A stretch of DNA of 64,000 bases from Pseudomonas guariconensis (GCF_900102675.1 NZ_FMYX01000002.1:310001-374000), one strand, 5' to 3'. Shown: positions 54,044 through 63,486, counted from the stretch's first letter. The notes: generated by a model not told the origin, from the sequence alone. Numbers and translations are program-made.

Positions 54044-54751
54044 TTGGCTGCCAAGAAAAAACCTGCACCCAAGCGTGGCGCCAGCCGCAACCAGGCACCG
54101 GCCAAACAGCCGATTCCTGGTTGGATCTGGCTGGCGGTCGGCCTCACCGTAGGCGCTTTCGTTGTCTTTTTGATGAAGCTCGAGCCAGGCAGCGAAGACA
54201 TCAAGCGCGCCAAGCCTGAGCAGCAAAAACCCGCCAAGGTCGCCGAAGCCGGAAAGACCAGCGCACCGACGACACAGCAGCCGGTCAAGCCGAAGTACGA
54301 CTTCTACACCCTGCTGCCGGAGTCAGAGGTCATCGTGCCGCCGGAGGCCGTACCGGAGAAAACCCCACCGGTACCGGCCCAGCCAGTGCAGCCGGTCAAG
54401 CCGGTAACGCCAGCGGAAGCTGCGAAGATCGATACCGCGCGCGCCCAGGCCGCCCTGATGGGGCAGACGCCTCCACCCGCCCCTCCGGTGATCAAGCCTG
54501 CGGCGACTACCACTTTCTTCCTGCAGGCCGGCTCGTTCCGCAAACAGGCCGATGCCGACAAGGTTCGTGCGCAAATCATCCTGCTTGGCCAAGCGGTCAA
54601 GGTGGAGTCAGGGACAGTGAAAGATGAAACCTGGTACCGCGTCCTGGTCGGCCCGTTCAGCAACCGTGAGCAGTTGACGGTCGCCCAGAAGCAGCTTGCC
54701 GGGGCAGGGTTCAGCAACCTGCTGCTGCAACAGCGCCAGACCCGCCAGTAA
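54044..54751 (+). CDS. SPOR-domain cell-division-type membrane protein
   Basis: 235 residues: basic N-terminus (MAAKKKPAPKRGASRNQAPAK), one membrane helix (~27-45, WIWLAVGLTVGAFVVFLM), a Pro/Lys-rich periplasmic linker (~50-155) and a C-terminal SPOR domain (~158-232, TTFFLQAGSFRKQADADKVRAQ..GPFSNREQLTVAQKQL). The plan is that of FtsN-like proteins, although it is too diverged to call FtsN by eye. The start is TTG two bases after the argS stop, so translation is coupled. It is followed by a strong terminator. Confidence 0.85.
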   Translation: MAAKKKPAPKRGASRNQAPAKQPIPGWIWLAVGLTVGAFVVFLMKLEPGSEDIKRAKPEQQKPAKVAEAGKTSAPTTQQPVKPKYDFYTLLPESEVIVPPEAVPEKTPPVPAQPVQPVKPVTPAEAAKIDTARAQAALMGQTPPPAPPVIKPAATTTFFLQAGSFRKQADADKVRAQIILLGQAVKVESGTVKDETWYRVLVGPFSNREQLTVAQKQLAGAGFSNLLLQQRQTRQ

Positions 54752-54753
54752 CG

Positions 54754-54792
54754 AAAAAGGCCTTGCCGCTCGATGCGACAAGGCCTTTTTTC
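54754..54792. terminator. Intrinsic terminator between SPOR gene and TM2 gene
   Basis: AAAAAGGCCTTG / CAAGGCCTTTTTT arms around a 13-base loop. It is near-symmetric, so usable from both sides by the two convergent genes (stops at 54751 and 54795). Confidence 0.85.
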
Positions 54793-54794
54793 TG

Positions 54795-55211
54795 TCAGCG
54801 GCGCTGGGCGTTGACCTGGGAGATCTGGCTGTTCAAGGTCCAGAAATCGTACAGCACACCAATCAGGAACAAGCCCCCGGTGAGCAGATAGATCAACGCG
54901 CTGATCCACTTGCCCAGGTACAGCCGGTGCACGCCGAAGATCCCGAGGAACGTCAGGAAGATCCAGGCCAGGTTGTAGTCCACGCGACCGGACTGAAAGC
55001 GCATGTCCGCCTCACGGTCCATCGACGGAATCAGGAACAGGTCGATCAGCCAGCCGATACCGAGTAACCCCAGGGTGAAGAACCAGATCGTCCCGGTGAT
55101 CGGCTTGCCGTAGTAGAAGCGGTGCGAGCCGGTGAAACCGAAGATCCACAAGAGGTAGCCAAGGACCTTGCTGTGGGTGTCGTGCAGCCCACCCTGTTGA
55201 TAACCGTTCAT
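54795..55211 (-). CDS. TM2-domain membrane protein
   Basis: 138 residues from MNGYQQGGLHDTHSKVLGYLL. It has two TM2-type hairpins, each of two helices joined by a short turn with G-x-x-RFYxGK / G-x-HRLYLGKW features: residues ~15-60 (SHRFYYGKPITGTIWFFTLG) and ~78-125 (VHRLYLGKWISALIYLLTGG). The function is unknown. The TTG/GTG-preceded longer frame (to 55304) covers the promoter region and is not favoured. It is divergent from the NlpC/P60 gene. Confidence 0.85.
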   Translation of the reverse strand: MNGYQQGGLHDTHSKVLGYLLWIFGFTGSHRFYYGKPITGTIWFFTLGLLGIGWLIDLFLIPSMDREADMRFQSGRVDYNLAWIFLTFLGIFGVHRLYLGKWISALIYLLTGGLFLIGVLYDFWTLNSQISQVNAQRR

Positions 55212-55379
55212 GCTTGTCCTCCGTGGGTTAGCAAAAAAATTTTCTAACGGAAAATGTGACTTTTCCGTGGGAAGCCGACGTATGGTACCCGCGCAATCGA
55301 CCAACGGAGCAAAAAATCACCCGAAGCTGTTATAGAGTTGCGCGCCAAAGCCAACACATACCTAAAAAGAGCTTCAACT

Positions 55380-56009
55380 ATGCCGCCTCTGTTCAAGACA
55401 TGGCTGACCCTCTGCCTATTGTTGCCCCTGGCCGCCCACGCCACCAATCGTGAGCAACGTCTTCCCAATGGTTTCACCGGCTATACCACCAACGCCTCGG
55501 TGAAACACGCGCCGGTCAAATACAGCACCTTGCGCGCCCGCCCAAGCAATGCCGCCAAGGCTTCAAGCAATCTGCCCGTCGTGGCCATGTCGGCCAAGCA
55601 GAGCAGCAACGTGCTCAGCCGCGCAGTGAATGTACTGGGCACGCCCTATCGTTGGGGCGGCAGCAGCCCGAGCAAGGGCTTCGACTGCAGCGGCCTGGTC
55701 AAGTACGCCTTCACCGATGTCGCCGACGTCGACCTGCCGCGCACCTCCAATGCCATGGCCAAAGGGCACGGCGTCAAAGTCGCAAAAAGCGACCTCAAGC
55801 CTGGCGACCTGATCTTCTTCAACATCAAGAGCCGCCGGGTCAACCACGTCGCCATCTACCTGGGCAATGACCGCTTCATCCATGCGCCACGCACCGGCAA
55901 GCGGGTGAGCATCGACACCCTGAGCAAGCCGTACTGGCAGAAGCACTACGTGGTGGCCAAGCGCGTGCTGCCTAAAGAACAGCAGACCCTGGCCCTGGCC
56001 AAACGCTGA
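55380..56009 (+). CDS. NlpC/P60 family peptidoglycan endopeptidase
   Basis: 209 residues: signal peptide MPPLFKTWLTLCLLLPLAAHA, a basic Ser/Ala-rich spacer, and a C-terminal NlpC/P60 domain (~85-195) with the nucleophile Cys in GFDCSGLVKYAF, the catalytic His in RVNHVAIYLG and the third polar residue in FIHAPRTG. It cleaves within peptidoglycan stem peptides (gamma-D-Glu to diaminopimelate in the family). The start at 55380 gives a clean signal peptide; an upstream ATG (55338) would add 14 residues in front of it. Confidence 0.9.
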   Translation: MPPLFKTWLTLCLLLPLAAHATNREQRLPNGFTGYTTNASVKHAPVKYSTLRARPSNAAKASSNLPVVAMSAKQSSNVLSRAVNVLGTPYRWGGSSPSKGFDCSGLVKYAFTDVADVDLPRTSNAMAKGHGVKVAKSDLKPGDLIFFNIKSRRVNHVAIYLGNDRFIHAPRTGKRVSIDTLSKPYWQKHYVVAKRVLPKEQQTLALAKR

Positions 56010-56069
56010 CCTGCCCCTCGGTGGAGCCCAGGTTCTTCGAACTGCCTGACATCACCGGGACTGCTGCTC

Positions 56070-56160
56070 GGCCCATTCGCCGGTGAACCCGCTCCCACAA
56101 GAACCGCGCCAATCCCAGCTCCGCGCGGTGGGTGGAGGCGGTTTTATCCGCGAATGGGCC
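56070..56160. repeat. Inverted REP pair between NlpC/P60 gene and pilT
   Basis: GGCCCATTCGCCGGTGAACC (56070-56089), continuing to GCTCCCACA, faces a second copy GGAGGCGGTTTTATCCGCG ending GAATGGGCC (56134-56160). GGCCCATTCGC and GCGAATGGGCC are exact inverted ends. Both convergent genes (stops at 56009 and 56173) end here and no U-tract terminator is visible. Confidence 0.72.
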
Positions 56161-56172
56161 GAAGATCCAACC

Positions 56173-57171
56173 TCAGCCTGACGCGATCAGCCCCGCCCCC
56201 TGCAATTGCTGCATCGCCATCTCCATCGTCCTCATCCCCGCCGCCGCTCCGGTCTGCATCACTGAATGCAACTGCGCCATGCGACCTTCACGGATCAGGT
56301 TGCGTACGGCGGGCGTAGCCACCAGCACTTCCCTGGCCGCCACACGCCCGCCATCCAATCGTCTGATCAATGTCTGCGCCACCACCATGCGCAGCGACTC
56401 CGCCAGCATGCCCCGCACCAGAGCCTTTTCCTCTGGCGCAAACACCTCCACCAGGCGGTCGATGCTGTTCACCGCCGAGCGGGTATGCACCGTCGCCAGC
56501 ACCAAGTGCCCCGTTTCCGCAGCGCGCAAGGCCAGGCGGATGGTTTCCAGATCACGCAGCTCGCCGATCACGACTACATCCGGATCCTGGCGCAATGCAC
56601 TGCGCAGGCCTTGGGCAAAATTTCGGCAGTCGCGGCCGATCTCGCGCTGGTTGACCAGACTGCGCTGGCCGCTGTGGATAACTTCGATGGGGTCTTCGAG
56701 GGTGACGATGTGCAGCGCCTGCGTTCGATTGAGCTGATCGATCAGAGCCGCCAGGGTCGATGACTTGCCGCTGCCTGTCGGCCCGCCGACCAGCACGAGG
56801 CCATCGCGCCACTGGGCAATCGCTTGAAACACTTCCTCCAGGCCCAGCTCATCGAGGCTGGGAATGCGAGCCGGCAGCAGTCGCAGGCTCACGCCTGGCC
56901 CACGATGCTGGCGATAGAGGTTCGCACGCACGCGCACGGCGCCTGGCAGTGTCAAGGCAATATCCAACTCATCGCCCTGCGCCCACTGGCGGCGCTGGGC
57001 TTCATCGAGCAGCGGAGCAAACCCATCGTTCAGGGTCGCAGCCGCCAGAGGCGGCAGATCCAGGCGCTGCAGCTCGCCGTCCAGGCGCAGCACCGGTACT
57101 TCGCCCGTCGCCAGGTGCAGGTCGCAAGCGCCCGCAGCCACGGCCCGGGCCAACAGGTCGGTCACATCCAT
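56173..57171 (-). CDS. pilT: Type IV pilus retraction ATPase PilT
   Basis: 332-residue hexameric secretion-type ATPase. N-terminal PAS-like domain (MDVTDLLARAVAAGACDLHLATG), Walker A GGPTGSGKSSTLAAL (~133-147), Asp box LHIVTLEDPIE, Walker B DPDVVVIGELRDLET, His box TGHLVLATVHTRSAVNSIDR, and a PilT-type C-terminal AVRNLIREGRMAQLHSVMQ with the LIRE signature. The start at MDVTDLL is the conserved one. It is divergent from the yggS-proC operon, the standard pseudomonad arrangement. With pilMNOPQ it points to a working retraction system, although no pilin gene is in the window. Confidence 0.95.
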   Translation of the reverse strand: MDVTDLLARAVAAGACDLHLATGEVPVLRLDGELQRLDLPPLAAATLNDGFAPLLDEAQRRQWAQGDELDIALTLPGAVRVRANLYRQHRGPGVSLRLLPARIPSLDELGLEEVFQAIAQWRDGLVLVGGPTGSGKSSTLAALIDQLNRTQALHIVTLEDPIEVIHSGQRSLVNQREIGRDCRNFAQGLRSALRQDPDVVVIGELRDLETIRLALRAAETGHLVLATVHTRSAVNSIDRLVEVFAPEEKALVRGMLAESLRMVVAQTLIRRLDGGRVAAREVLVATPAVRNLIREGRMAQLHSVMQTGAAAGMRTMEMAMQQLQGAGLIASG

Positions 57172-57237
57172 GAGACTCCCCAAAGGCCATCAAGCAGGTA
57201 GAATGCCGCAGACCACTGAGCCGTCGGCATCGATTCC

Positions 57238-57924
57238 ATGTCCACCATAGCAGACAACCTGTCCGCCCTCGCCGCTCGCATCGACAGCGCGGCCAAGGCT
57301 GCCGGACGCGACCCGGCCAGCATTCAACTGCTGGCGGTGAGCAAGACCAAACCCGCCAATGCCGTGCGCGAAGCCCACGCCGCTGGCGTGCTCCACGTCG
57401 GCGAAAACTACCTCCAGGAAGCCTTGGCCAAGCAGGAAGAATTACGCGACCTGCCCTTGACCTGGCACTTCATCGGCCCCATCCAGTCGAACAAGACCCG
57501 TTCAATCGCCGAACATTTCGACTGGGTACATTCCGTGGACCGTCTGAAGATCGCCCAACGCCTGTCCGAACAACGCCCTGCCGACCTGGCACCGCTGAAT
57601 GTCTGCCTGCAGGTGAACGTCAGTGGCGAGGACAGCAAGTCCGGCTGCCAGCCAGCCGATGTGCCGGCCCTGGCCAGTGCCATTGCCAGTCTGCCCGGCC
57701 TGCGTCTGCGGGGCTTGATGGCGATCCCCGAACCCACCGAGGACCGTGTCGCCCAGGAAGCGGCCTTCGCCACCCTGCGCCAGTTGCAGGAGGGCCTTGG
57801 ACTGGGCCTGGACACCTTGTCCATGGGCATGAGCCATGACCTGGAAGCGGCCATTGCACAGGGAGCGACCTGGGTGCGCATCGGTACCGCCCTGTTCGGT
57901 GCCCGCGACTACGGACGCCCCTGA
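57238..57924 (+). CDS. YggS/PLPBP pyridoxal phosphate homeostasis protein
   Basis: 228-residue single-domain PLP-binding protein of the alanine racemase-like barrel fold. The PLP-binding Lys is in LLAVSKTKPANAVREA (~residue 37); the conserved GENYLQEALAK, WHFIGPIQSNKT and LSMGMSHDLEAAIAQGATWVRIGTALFG motifs are complete. Family knowledge: it has no enzymatic activity but balances PLP and amino acid pools. It heads the operon with proC and yggT, a widely conserved trio. Confidence 0.95.
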   Translation: MSTIADNLSALAARIDSAAKAAGRDPASIQLLAVSKTKPANAVREAHAAGVLHVGENYLQEALAKQEELRDLPLTWHFIGPIQSNKTRSIAEHFDWVHSVDRLKIAQRLSEQRPADLAPLNVCLQVNVSGEDSKSGCQPADVPALASAIASLPGLRLRGLMAIPEPTEDRVAQEAAFATLRQLQEGLGLGLDTLSMGMSHDLEAAIAQGATWVRIGTALFGARDYGRP

Positions 57925-57962
57925 TTCCATGCTTTACTCACTCTTTCCTTCAAGGACCTGAC

Positions 57963-58781
57963 ATGAGCAAGACACGTATTGCCTTTATCGGCGCCGGCAA
58001 CATGGCCGCCAGCCTGATCGGCGGCCTGCGTGCCCAGGGTCTGGACGCCGCGCAGATCCGCGCCAGCGACCCGGGCGCCGAGACCCGGGCCAAGATCCAG
58101 GCCGAGCACGGCATCGAAGCCTTCGAAGACAACGCCCAGGCCATCGCCGACGCGGATGTGATCGTCCTGTCGGTCAAGCCGCAGGTCATGAAGGCCGTGT
58201 GCCAGGCTCTGCAGCCCAATCTGGCGCCAGGTCAACTGATCGTTTCCATCGCCGCCGGCATCACTTGCGCCAGCCTGCAAGCCTGGCTGGGCCCACGCCC
58301 GGTGGTTCGCTGCATGCCCAACACTCCGGCCCTGTTGCGCGAAGGCGCCAGTGGCCTGTACGCCACCGCCGAGGTGTCTGCCGAGCAGCGGCAGCAGGCC
58401 GAGCAACTGTTGCGCGCCGTGGGCACCGCCCTGTGGCTGGACCAGGAGCAGCAACTCGATGCCGTCACCGCCGTCTCCGGCAGTGGTCCGGCTTATTTCT
58501 TCCTGCTGATCGAAGCCATGACCGCAGCCGGCGAAAAACTTGGCCTGCCGCGTGAAACCGCCTCGCAGTTGACCTTGCAGACCGCACTGGGCGCCGCACG
58601 CATGGCCGTCTCCAGCGACGTGGACGCCGCCGAGCTGCGTCGGCGCGTCACCTCGCCAGCCGGTACTACGGAAGCGGCGATCAAATCGTTCCAGGGCAAC
58701 GGCTTCGAGGCGCTCGTCGAGCAGGCACTGGAGGCCGCGGCAAAACGTTCCGCCGAGCTGGCCGAGCAATTGGGCAAATAA
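57963..58781 (+). CDS. proC: Pyrroline-5-carboxylate reductase
   Basis: Last step of proline synthesis, NAD(P)H-dependent. 272 residues: N-terminal Rossmann motif IAFIGAGNMAASLIGGL, VLSVKPQVM, MPNTPALLREGA, and the C-terminal dimerisation domain with VSGSGPAYFFLLIEAMTAAGEKLGL and TSPAGTTEAAI (P5CR signature). The ATG has AAGGACC upstream. 38 bp after yggS. Confidence 0.97.
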   Translation: MSKTRIAFIGAGNMAASLIGGLRAQGLDAAQIRASDPGAETRAKIQAEHGIEAFEDNAQAIADADVIVLSVKPQVMKAVCQALQPNLAPGQLIVSIAAGITCASLQAWLGPRPVVRCMPNTPALLREGASGLYATAEVSAEQRQQAEQLLRAVGTALWLDQEQQLDAVTAVSGSGPAYFFLLIEAMTAAGEKLGLPRETASQLTLQTALGAARMAVSSDVDAAELRRRVTSPAGTTEAAIKSFQGNGFEALVEQALEAAAKRSAELAEQLGK

Positions 58782-58791
58782 GGAGCTGTCG

Positions 58792-59379
58792 ATGAATGCA
58801 TTGTCCGGCGCCATGATCTTCGTGGTGCAAACCCTGGTCAGCCTGTACCTGGTGATCGTCCTGCTGCGCTTCGTGCTGCAACTGGTCAAGGCCGACTTCT
58901 ACAACCCCCTGAGCCAGTTCGCGGTGCGCGCCACCCAGCCGCTACTCAAGCCGCTGCGCCGCATCATCCCCAGCATCGGCGGCCTGGACACCTCGTCCTT
59001 GCTGCTGTCGGTGGCCATCCAGGCGCTGTTGATGGCCTTCGTGATGATGTTCGTGCTCTACAGCTACAGCCCGCTGCAACTGGTGATCTGGGCGATCATC
59101 GGCGTGACCTCGCTGTTTTTGAAGATCTTCTGGGTGGCGATGATCGTCATGGTGATCGTCTCGTGGGTCGCGCCCAACAGCCACAACCCTGCCGCCGAAC
59201 TGGCCTACCAGATCAGCGAGCCGGTGCTGGCGCCGTTCCGCAAGCTCATTCCTAACCTGGGCGGGCTGGATATTTCGCCGATCTTCGCCTTCCTGGCGAT
59301 CCAGGTCATCCAGTCCTACGCCATGCCGGTACTTGCCGAATATGTCGGCATGCCGGAGATCCTCTGGCGCATGATCTGA
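58792..59379 (+). CDS. YggT-family membrane protein
   Basis: 195-residue integral membrane protein with two copies of the YGGT repeat, each a pair of helices: LVSLYLVIVLLRFVLQLVKADFYNPLSQF (near the N-terminus) and IFWVAMIVMVIVSWVAPNSHNPAAEL (~residues 105-130). Each is followed by a short P-L-x-R(K)-x-I-P motif (KPLRRIIPSIGG, APFRKLIPNLGG). The function is unsettled in the family (osmotic stress and division links are reported). It has a good GGAG site and follows proC by 10 bp. Confidence 0.92.
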   Translation: MNALSGAMIFVVQTLVSLYLVIVLLRFVLQLVKADFYNPLSQFAVRATQPLLKPLRRIIPSIGGLDTSSLLLSVAIQALLMAFVMMFVLYSYSPLQLVIWAIIGVTSLFLKIFWVAMIVMVIVSWVAPNSHNPAAELAYQISEPVLAPFRKLIPNLGGLDISPIFAFLAIQVIQSYAMPVLAEYVGMPEILWRMI

Positions 59380-59390
59380 CCCTGGTGTTT

Positions 59391-59418
59391 CCAGCGGCAA
59401 GCCTTTGCTTGCCGCTGG
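59391..59418 (+). terminator. Perfect 12-bp hairpin between yggT and metX
   Basis: CCAGCGGCAAGC / GCTTGCCGCTGG with a 4-base CTTT loop, 11 bp after the yggT stop. It is very stable, but followed by GGATAGC rather than a T-tract. It probably marks the end of the yggS-proC-yggT transcript or protects its 3' end. Confidence 0.5.
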
Positions 59419-59466
59419 GGATAGCGCTCTTTAGACTTACGCCTCCGTCAAGCGTGAGCAGGGTCG

Positions 59467-60606
59467 ATGTCCACTGTCTTTCCCGAAGATTCCGTTGGTC
59501 TGGTAACACCGCAAATTGCCCGGTTCGATGAGCCGCTGGCGTTGGCCTGTGGCCGTTCGCTGGCCAGCTACGAGCTGATCTACGAGACCTATGGCACCCT
59601 CAACAGCACCGCCAGCAATGCCGTGCTGATCTGCCATGCGCTCTCCGGCCATCATCATGCCGCAGGCTATCACGCCCCCACCGACCGAAAGCCCGGCTGG
59701 TGGGACAGCTGCATCGGCCCCGGCAAGCCGATCGATACCAATCGCTTCTTCGTGGTCAGCCTGAACAACCTCGGCGGCTGCAACGGCAGTACGGGGCCGA
59801 GCAGCGTCAACCCTGCCACCGGCAAGCCCTATGGCGCCGACTTCCCGGTCCTGACCGTCGAAGACTGGGTACACAGCCAGGCGCGGTTCGCCGATCGCCT
59901 CGGCATCCAGCAGTGGGCGGCGGTGGTCGGCGGCAGCCTGGGCGGCATGCAGGCCCTGCAATGGACCATCAGCTACCCGGACCGAGTACGCCACTGCGTG
60001 GACATCGCCTCGGCGCCCAAGCTCTCGGCACAGAACATCGCCTTCAACGAAGTCGCCCGCCAGGCCATCCTCACCGACCCTGAGTTCCACGGCGGCTCGT
60101 TCCAGGACAAGGGCGTGGTGCCCAAGCGCGGCCTGATGCTGGCGCGCATGGTGGGCCACATCACCTACCTGTCCGATGATTCGATGGGCGAGAAATTCGG
60201 TCGCGAACTCAAAAGCGACAAGCTCAACTATGACTTCCACAGCGTCGAGTTCCAGGTCGAGAGCTACCTGCGCTATCAGGGCGAGGAGTTCTCCGGGCGC
60301 TTCGATGCCAATACCTACCTGCTGATGACCAAGGCGCTGGACTACTTCGACCCGGCCGCCACCCACGGGGGGGACCTGGCGGCAACGCTGGAGCATGTCA
60401 CGGCGGACTACTGCATCATGTCGTTCACCACCGACTGGCGCTTCTCGCCGGCGCGTTCTCGAGAAATCGTCGATGCACTGATGGCCGCGCGCAAGAACGT
60501 CTGCTACCTGGAGATCGACTCACCTTACGGGCACGATGCCTTCCTGATCCCCACGCCTCGCTACATGCAAGGTTTCGCGAACTACATGAACCGCATCGCC
60601 ATCTGA
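59467..60606 (+). CDS. metX: Homoserine O-acyltransferase MetX
   Basis: Activates homoserine for methionine synthesis. 379-residue alpha/beta hydrolase: oxyanion region [12 protein letters not shown], nucleophile Ser in [14 protein letters not shown], catalytic Asp in FTTDWRFSP and catalytic His in [11 protein letters not shown]. MetX proteins use either acetyl-CoA or succinyl-CoA; in Pseudomonas, with metW adjacent, the succinyl-CoA form is the established one, so O-succinylhomoserine is the likely product. It is 7 bp upstream of metW. Confidence 0.95.
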   Translation: MSTVFPEDSVGLVTPQIARFDEPLALACGRSLASYELIYETYGTLNSTASNAVLICHALSGHHHAAGYHAPTDRKPGWWDSCIGPGKPIDTNRFFVVSLNNLGGCNGSTGPSSVNPATGKPYGADFPVLTVEDWVHSQARFADRLGIQQWAAVVGGSLGGMQALQWTISYPDRVRHCVDIASAPKLSAQNIAFNEVARQAILTDPEFHGGSFQDKGVVPKRGLMLARMVGHITYLSDDSMGEKFGRELKSDKLNYDFHSVEFQVESYLRYQGEEFSGRFDANTYLLMTKALDYFDPAATHGGDLAATLEHVTADYCIMSFTTDWRFSPARSREIVDALMAARKNVCYLEIDSPYGHDAFLIPTPRYMQGFANYMNRIAI

Positions 60607-60613
60607 GGACAGC

Positions 60614-61234
60614 ATGAGAGCCGACCTGGAAATCATCCACGACTGGATCCCCGCCGGCAGCCGGGTACTCGACCTGGGCTGCGGCAACGGCGAGCTGCTG
60701 GCCTCGTTGCGCGATCGCAAGAACGTCACCGGCTACGGGCTGGAGATCGACGCCGACAACATTGCCGCCTGTGTGGCCAAAGGTGTCAACGTCATCGAGC
60801 AGGACCTGGACAAAGGCCTGGGCAACTTCGCCAGCAACAGCTTCGACGTGGTGGTCATGACCCAGGCCCTGCAGGCCGTGGAATACCCTGACCGCATTCT
60901 GGACGAAATGCTGCGGGTGGGCCGCGAGTGCATCATCACCTTCCCCAACTTCGGCCACTGGCGTTGCCGCTGGTACCTGGCGACCAAGGGGCACATGCCC
61001 GTCTCGGACTTCATGCCGTACACCTGGTACAACACGCCGAACATCCACTTCTGTACCTTCGCCGACTTCGAGGACCTGTGCCACGAACGTCGCGCCAAGG
61101 TGATCGACCGTCTGGCGGTCGACCGTCTGCACCGTAATGGGTGGGCAGGCCGGCTTTGGCCTAATCTTCTAGGAGAAATCGGTATCTATCGCGTCAGCAG
61201 CCGAGGCCTGCAGGAACATCAGGTCGCGGTCTGA
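60614..61234 (+). CDS. metW: Methionine biosynthesis protein MetW
   Basis: 206-residue SAM-dependent methyltransferase-fold protein: motif I VLDLGCGNGELLASLRD (~22-38), motif II-like YGLEIDADNIAACV, and FDVVVMTQALQAVEYPDRILDEML. MetW is required for full activity of MetX in several proteobacteria, and in Pseudomonas the pair is always co-transcribed. The exact biochemical role is still debated. The start ATG is preceded by GAGGACAGC. Confidence 0.94.
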   Translation: MRADLEIIHDWIPAGSRVLDLGCGNGELLASLRDRKNVTGYGLEIDADNIAACVAKGVNVIEQDLDKGLGNFASNSFDVVVMTQALQAVEYPDRILDEMLRVGRECIITFPNFGHWRCRWYLATKGHMPVSDFMPYTWYNTPNIHFCTFADFEDLCHERRAKVIDRLAVDRLHRNGWAGRLWPNLLGEIGIYRVSSRGLQEHQVAV

Positions 61235-61265
61235 CATCGAGCCCATCCCACTGGAGGATCGCACC

Positions 61266-61700
61266 ATGCGTCGCCTTGCACTTTTCTTGATCAGCCTGTG
61301 CCTGGCCTTGCCAGTTCTGGCTGCAGACCCCGCCAGGCCGGAACGCAAGGAAGTCTTCGGCGACGTGACGGTCCACTACAGCGCCTTCACCTCAAGCATG
61401 CTGCAACCGGATGTGGCCGCGGCCACGGGCCTGACCCGCAGCAAGAATCAAGGCGTGCTCAATATCGCCGTGCTCAAGGCCGGCAAGCCAGGCATGGCGG
61501 TGGTCAGTGGCACCGTAAAGGACCTCACCGGGCGTAGCAGCCCGTTGTCGTTCAAGCAGATCACCGACCAGGGCGCGGTCTACTACATCGCCCAGTTCAA
61601 GATTGACCAGGCAGAAACCCTGACCTTCGACCTGAACGTCGAGACCGGCGGCGTCAGCCACAAACTCAGCTTCAACCAGGAAGTGTTCCCAGGCGAATGA
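61266..61700 (+). CDS. DUF4426 secreted protein
   Basis: 144 residues with a signal peptide ([20 protein letters not shown], cleaved before DPARPERK) and a single beta-sandwich-like domain ([16 protein letters not shown]...[27 protein letters not shown]). It is conserved in gamma-proteobacteria in this place, but I know of no assigned function; it is presumably periplasmic. ATG after GGAGGATCGCACC, a strong site. Its stop overlaps the rdgB start (ATGATG). Confidence 0.88.
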   Translation: MRRLALFLISLCLALPVLAADPARPERKEVFGDVTVHYSAFTSSMLQPDVAAATGLTRSKNQGVLNIAVLKAGKPGMAVVSGTVKDLTGRSSPLSFKQITDQGAVYYIAQFKIDQAETLTFDLNVETGGVSHKLSFNQEVFPGE

Positions 61701-62293
61701 TGAATTTCCAACAGCTCGTATTGGCCAGCCACAACGCCGGCAAACTCAAGGAACTCCAGGCCATGCTCGGCGAGTCCGTGCAACTGCGTTCGATCGGCGA
61801 ATTCAGCCAGGTCGAACCGGAGGAGACCGGCCTGTCGTTCGTCGAGAACGCCATCCTCAAGGCACGCAATGCTTCTCGTATCTCCGGCCTGCCGGCCCTG
61901 GCCGACGATTCGGGCCTGGCAGTGGACGCTCTGGGCGGCGCACCGGGCATCTACTCGGCGCGCTATGCCGACGGCAAGGGCGATGCGGCGAACAACGCCA
62001 AGCTGCTCCAAGCACTCCAGGATGTACCCGCCGCAGAGCGCGGCGCGCAGTTCGTCTGCGTGCTGGCCCTGGTGCGTCACGCCGATGACCCGCTGCCGAT
62101 TCTGTGCGAAGGGTTGTGGCATGGCAGCATCTTGTTCGAGGCCAGCGGCGAGCACGGGTTTGGCTACGACCCGTTGTTCTGGGTCCCGGAGCGCAAGTGC
62201 TCCAGCGCCGACCTCAGCCCTGTCGAAAAGAACCAGCTCAGCCACCGCGCCCGCGCCATGGCCCTGCTGCGTCAACGTCTGGGCCTGGCATGA
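61697..62293 (+). CDS. rdgB: RdgB/HAM1 non-canonical purine NTP pyrophosphatase
   Basis: House-cleaning enzyme that hydrolyses dITP, ITP and XTP to monophosphates. 198 residues: substrate motif [16 protein letters not shown] (8-23), [42 protein letters not shown], and the C-terminal [10 protein letters not shown] and LSHRARAM. Starts at ATG 61697 (or the adjacent ATG 61700), overlapping the DUF4426 stop; ends overlapping the hemW ATG. Confidence 0.96.
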   Translation: MMNFQQLVLASHNAGKLKELQAMLGESVQLRSIGEFSQVEPEETGLSFVENAILKARNASRISGLPALADDSGLAVDALGGAPGIYSARYADGKGDAANNAKLLQALQDVPAAERGAQFVCVLALVRHADDPLPILCEGLWHGSILFEASGEHGFGYDPLFWVPERKCSSADLSPVEKNQLSHRARAMALLRQRLGLA

Positions 62294-63477
62294 CCGAAAC
62301 GTTGTCCACCCAGCTGCGCCATTGCGGCGCGGCAGGTTTCGCCGCACTCCCACCTCTGGCCTTGTATATCCATATTCCCTGGTGCGTGCGCAAATGCCCT
62401 TATTGCGACTTCAATTCTCACGCTGCCGGGCCTGATCTGCCGGAAGAGGCGTACGTCGATGCGCTGCTGACCGACCTGGATCAGGAGATGGCTGCGGTCC
62501 AGGGACGCCCCATCAGCTCGATCTTCTTCGGCGGCGGCACTCCAAGCCTGTTCAGCGCCAAGGCTTTGGGGCGTTTGCTGCGCGGCGTGGAGCAGCGCAT
62601 CCCGTTCGCCGTCGACATCGAAATCACTCTGGAAGCCAACCCAGGGACCTTCGAGCAAGAGAAATTCAAGGCGTACCGGCAAACCGGCATCAATCGCTTG
62701 TCCATCGGCGTACAGAGCTTCCAGCCCGCCAAGCTCCAGGCCCTGGGGCGTATACACAACGGCGACGAGGCGATCCGCGCCGCGGACATGGCACGCGCAG
62801 CCGGCTTCGACAACTTCAACATGGACCTCATGCACGGCCTGCCCGACCAGTCCCTGGACGACGCCTTGGCCGACCTGCGCCAGGCCATCGAGTTGGCGCC
62901 GACGCACCTGTCCTGGTACCAGCTGACGGTGGAGCCGAACACGGTGTTCTGGAACCAGCCGCCGGAGCTGCCCGAAGACGACATTCTCTGGGACATCCAG
63001 GAAGCCGGCCAGGCCCTGATGGCGGCGAACGGCTTCCAGCAGTACGAGGTCTCGGCGTATGCGCAGCCGGGCCGGGCCGCGCGCCACAACCTCAACTATT
63101 GGCGTTTCGGCGACTTCATCGGCATCGGTGCCGGGGCCCACGGCAAACTGACCTTTGCCGACGGCCGCATCCTGCGCACCTGGAAGACCCGCCTGCCCAA
63201 GGACTACCTGAACCTGGCCAAGCCGTTCAAGGCCGGCGAAAAGCTCCTGCCCGCGCAGGAGTTGCCGTTCGAGTTCCTGATGAACGCCCTGCGCCTGACC
63301 CAGGGTGTGGAAGCCGAGCTATTCACCCAGCGTACCGGCTTGCCCCTGTCGCAGCTGGCAGAGGCCCGGCGCGAGGCAGAACGAAAGGGCCTTTTGCAGG
63401 TCGAACCGGATCGATTGGTGGCCACACCACGCGGCCAGTTGTTCCTCAACGACCTGTTGCAGTATTTCTTGACCTAA
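62290..63477 (+). CDS. hemW: Heme chaperone HemW (radical SAM, HemN-like)
   Basis: 395-residue radical SAM protein: [13 protein letters not shown] carries the CX3CX2C cluster motif (~residues 33-40), GGGTPSLF is the SAM-binding Gly-rich strand, and the HemN C-terminal domain follows. It lacks the extra N-terminal residues of true coproporphyrinogen oxidase HemN, and its position after rdgB is that of HemW, a heme-binding chaperone that delivers heme to respiratory enzymes. The start ATG overlaps the rdgB stop (ATGA). Confidence 0.94.
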   Translation: MTETLSTQLRHCGAAGFAALPPLALYIHIPWCVRKCPYCDFNSHAAGPDLPEEAYVDALLTDLDQEMAAVQGRPISSIFFGGGTPSLFSAKALGRLLRGVEQRIPFAVDIEITLEANPGTFEQEKFKAYRQTGINRLSIGVQSFQPAKLQALGRIHNGDEAIRAADMARAAGFDNFNMDLMHGLPDQSLDDALADLRQAIELAPTHLSWYQLTVEPNTVFWNQPPELPEDDILWDIQEAGQALMAANGFQQYEVSAYAQPGRAARHNLNYWRFGDFIGIGAGAHGKLTFADGRILRTWKTRLPKDYLNLAKPFKAGEKLLPAQELPFEFLMNALRLTQGVEAELFTQRTGLPLSQLAEARREAERKGLLQVEPDRLVATPRGQLFLNDLLQYFLT

Positions 63478-63486
63478 GGATGACCC

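Noticed and set aside
59380..59466. SAM/SAH riboswitch upstream of metX
   Set aside because: The gap is only 87 bp and is largely taken up by a simple hairpin; there is no room for, or sign of, the conserved multi-helix core.
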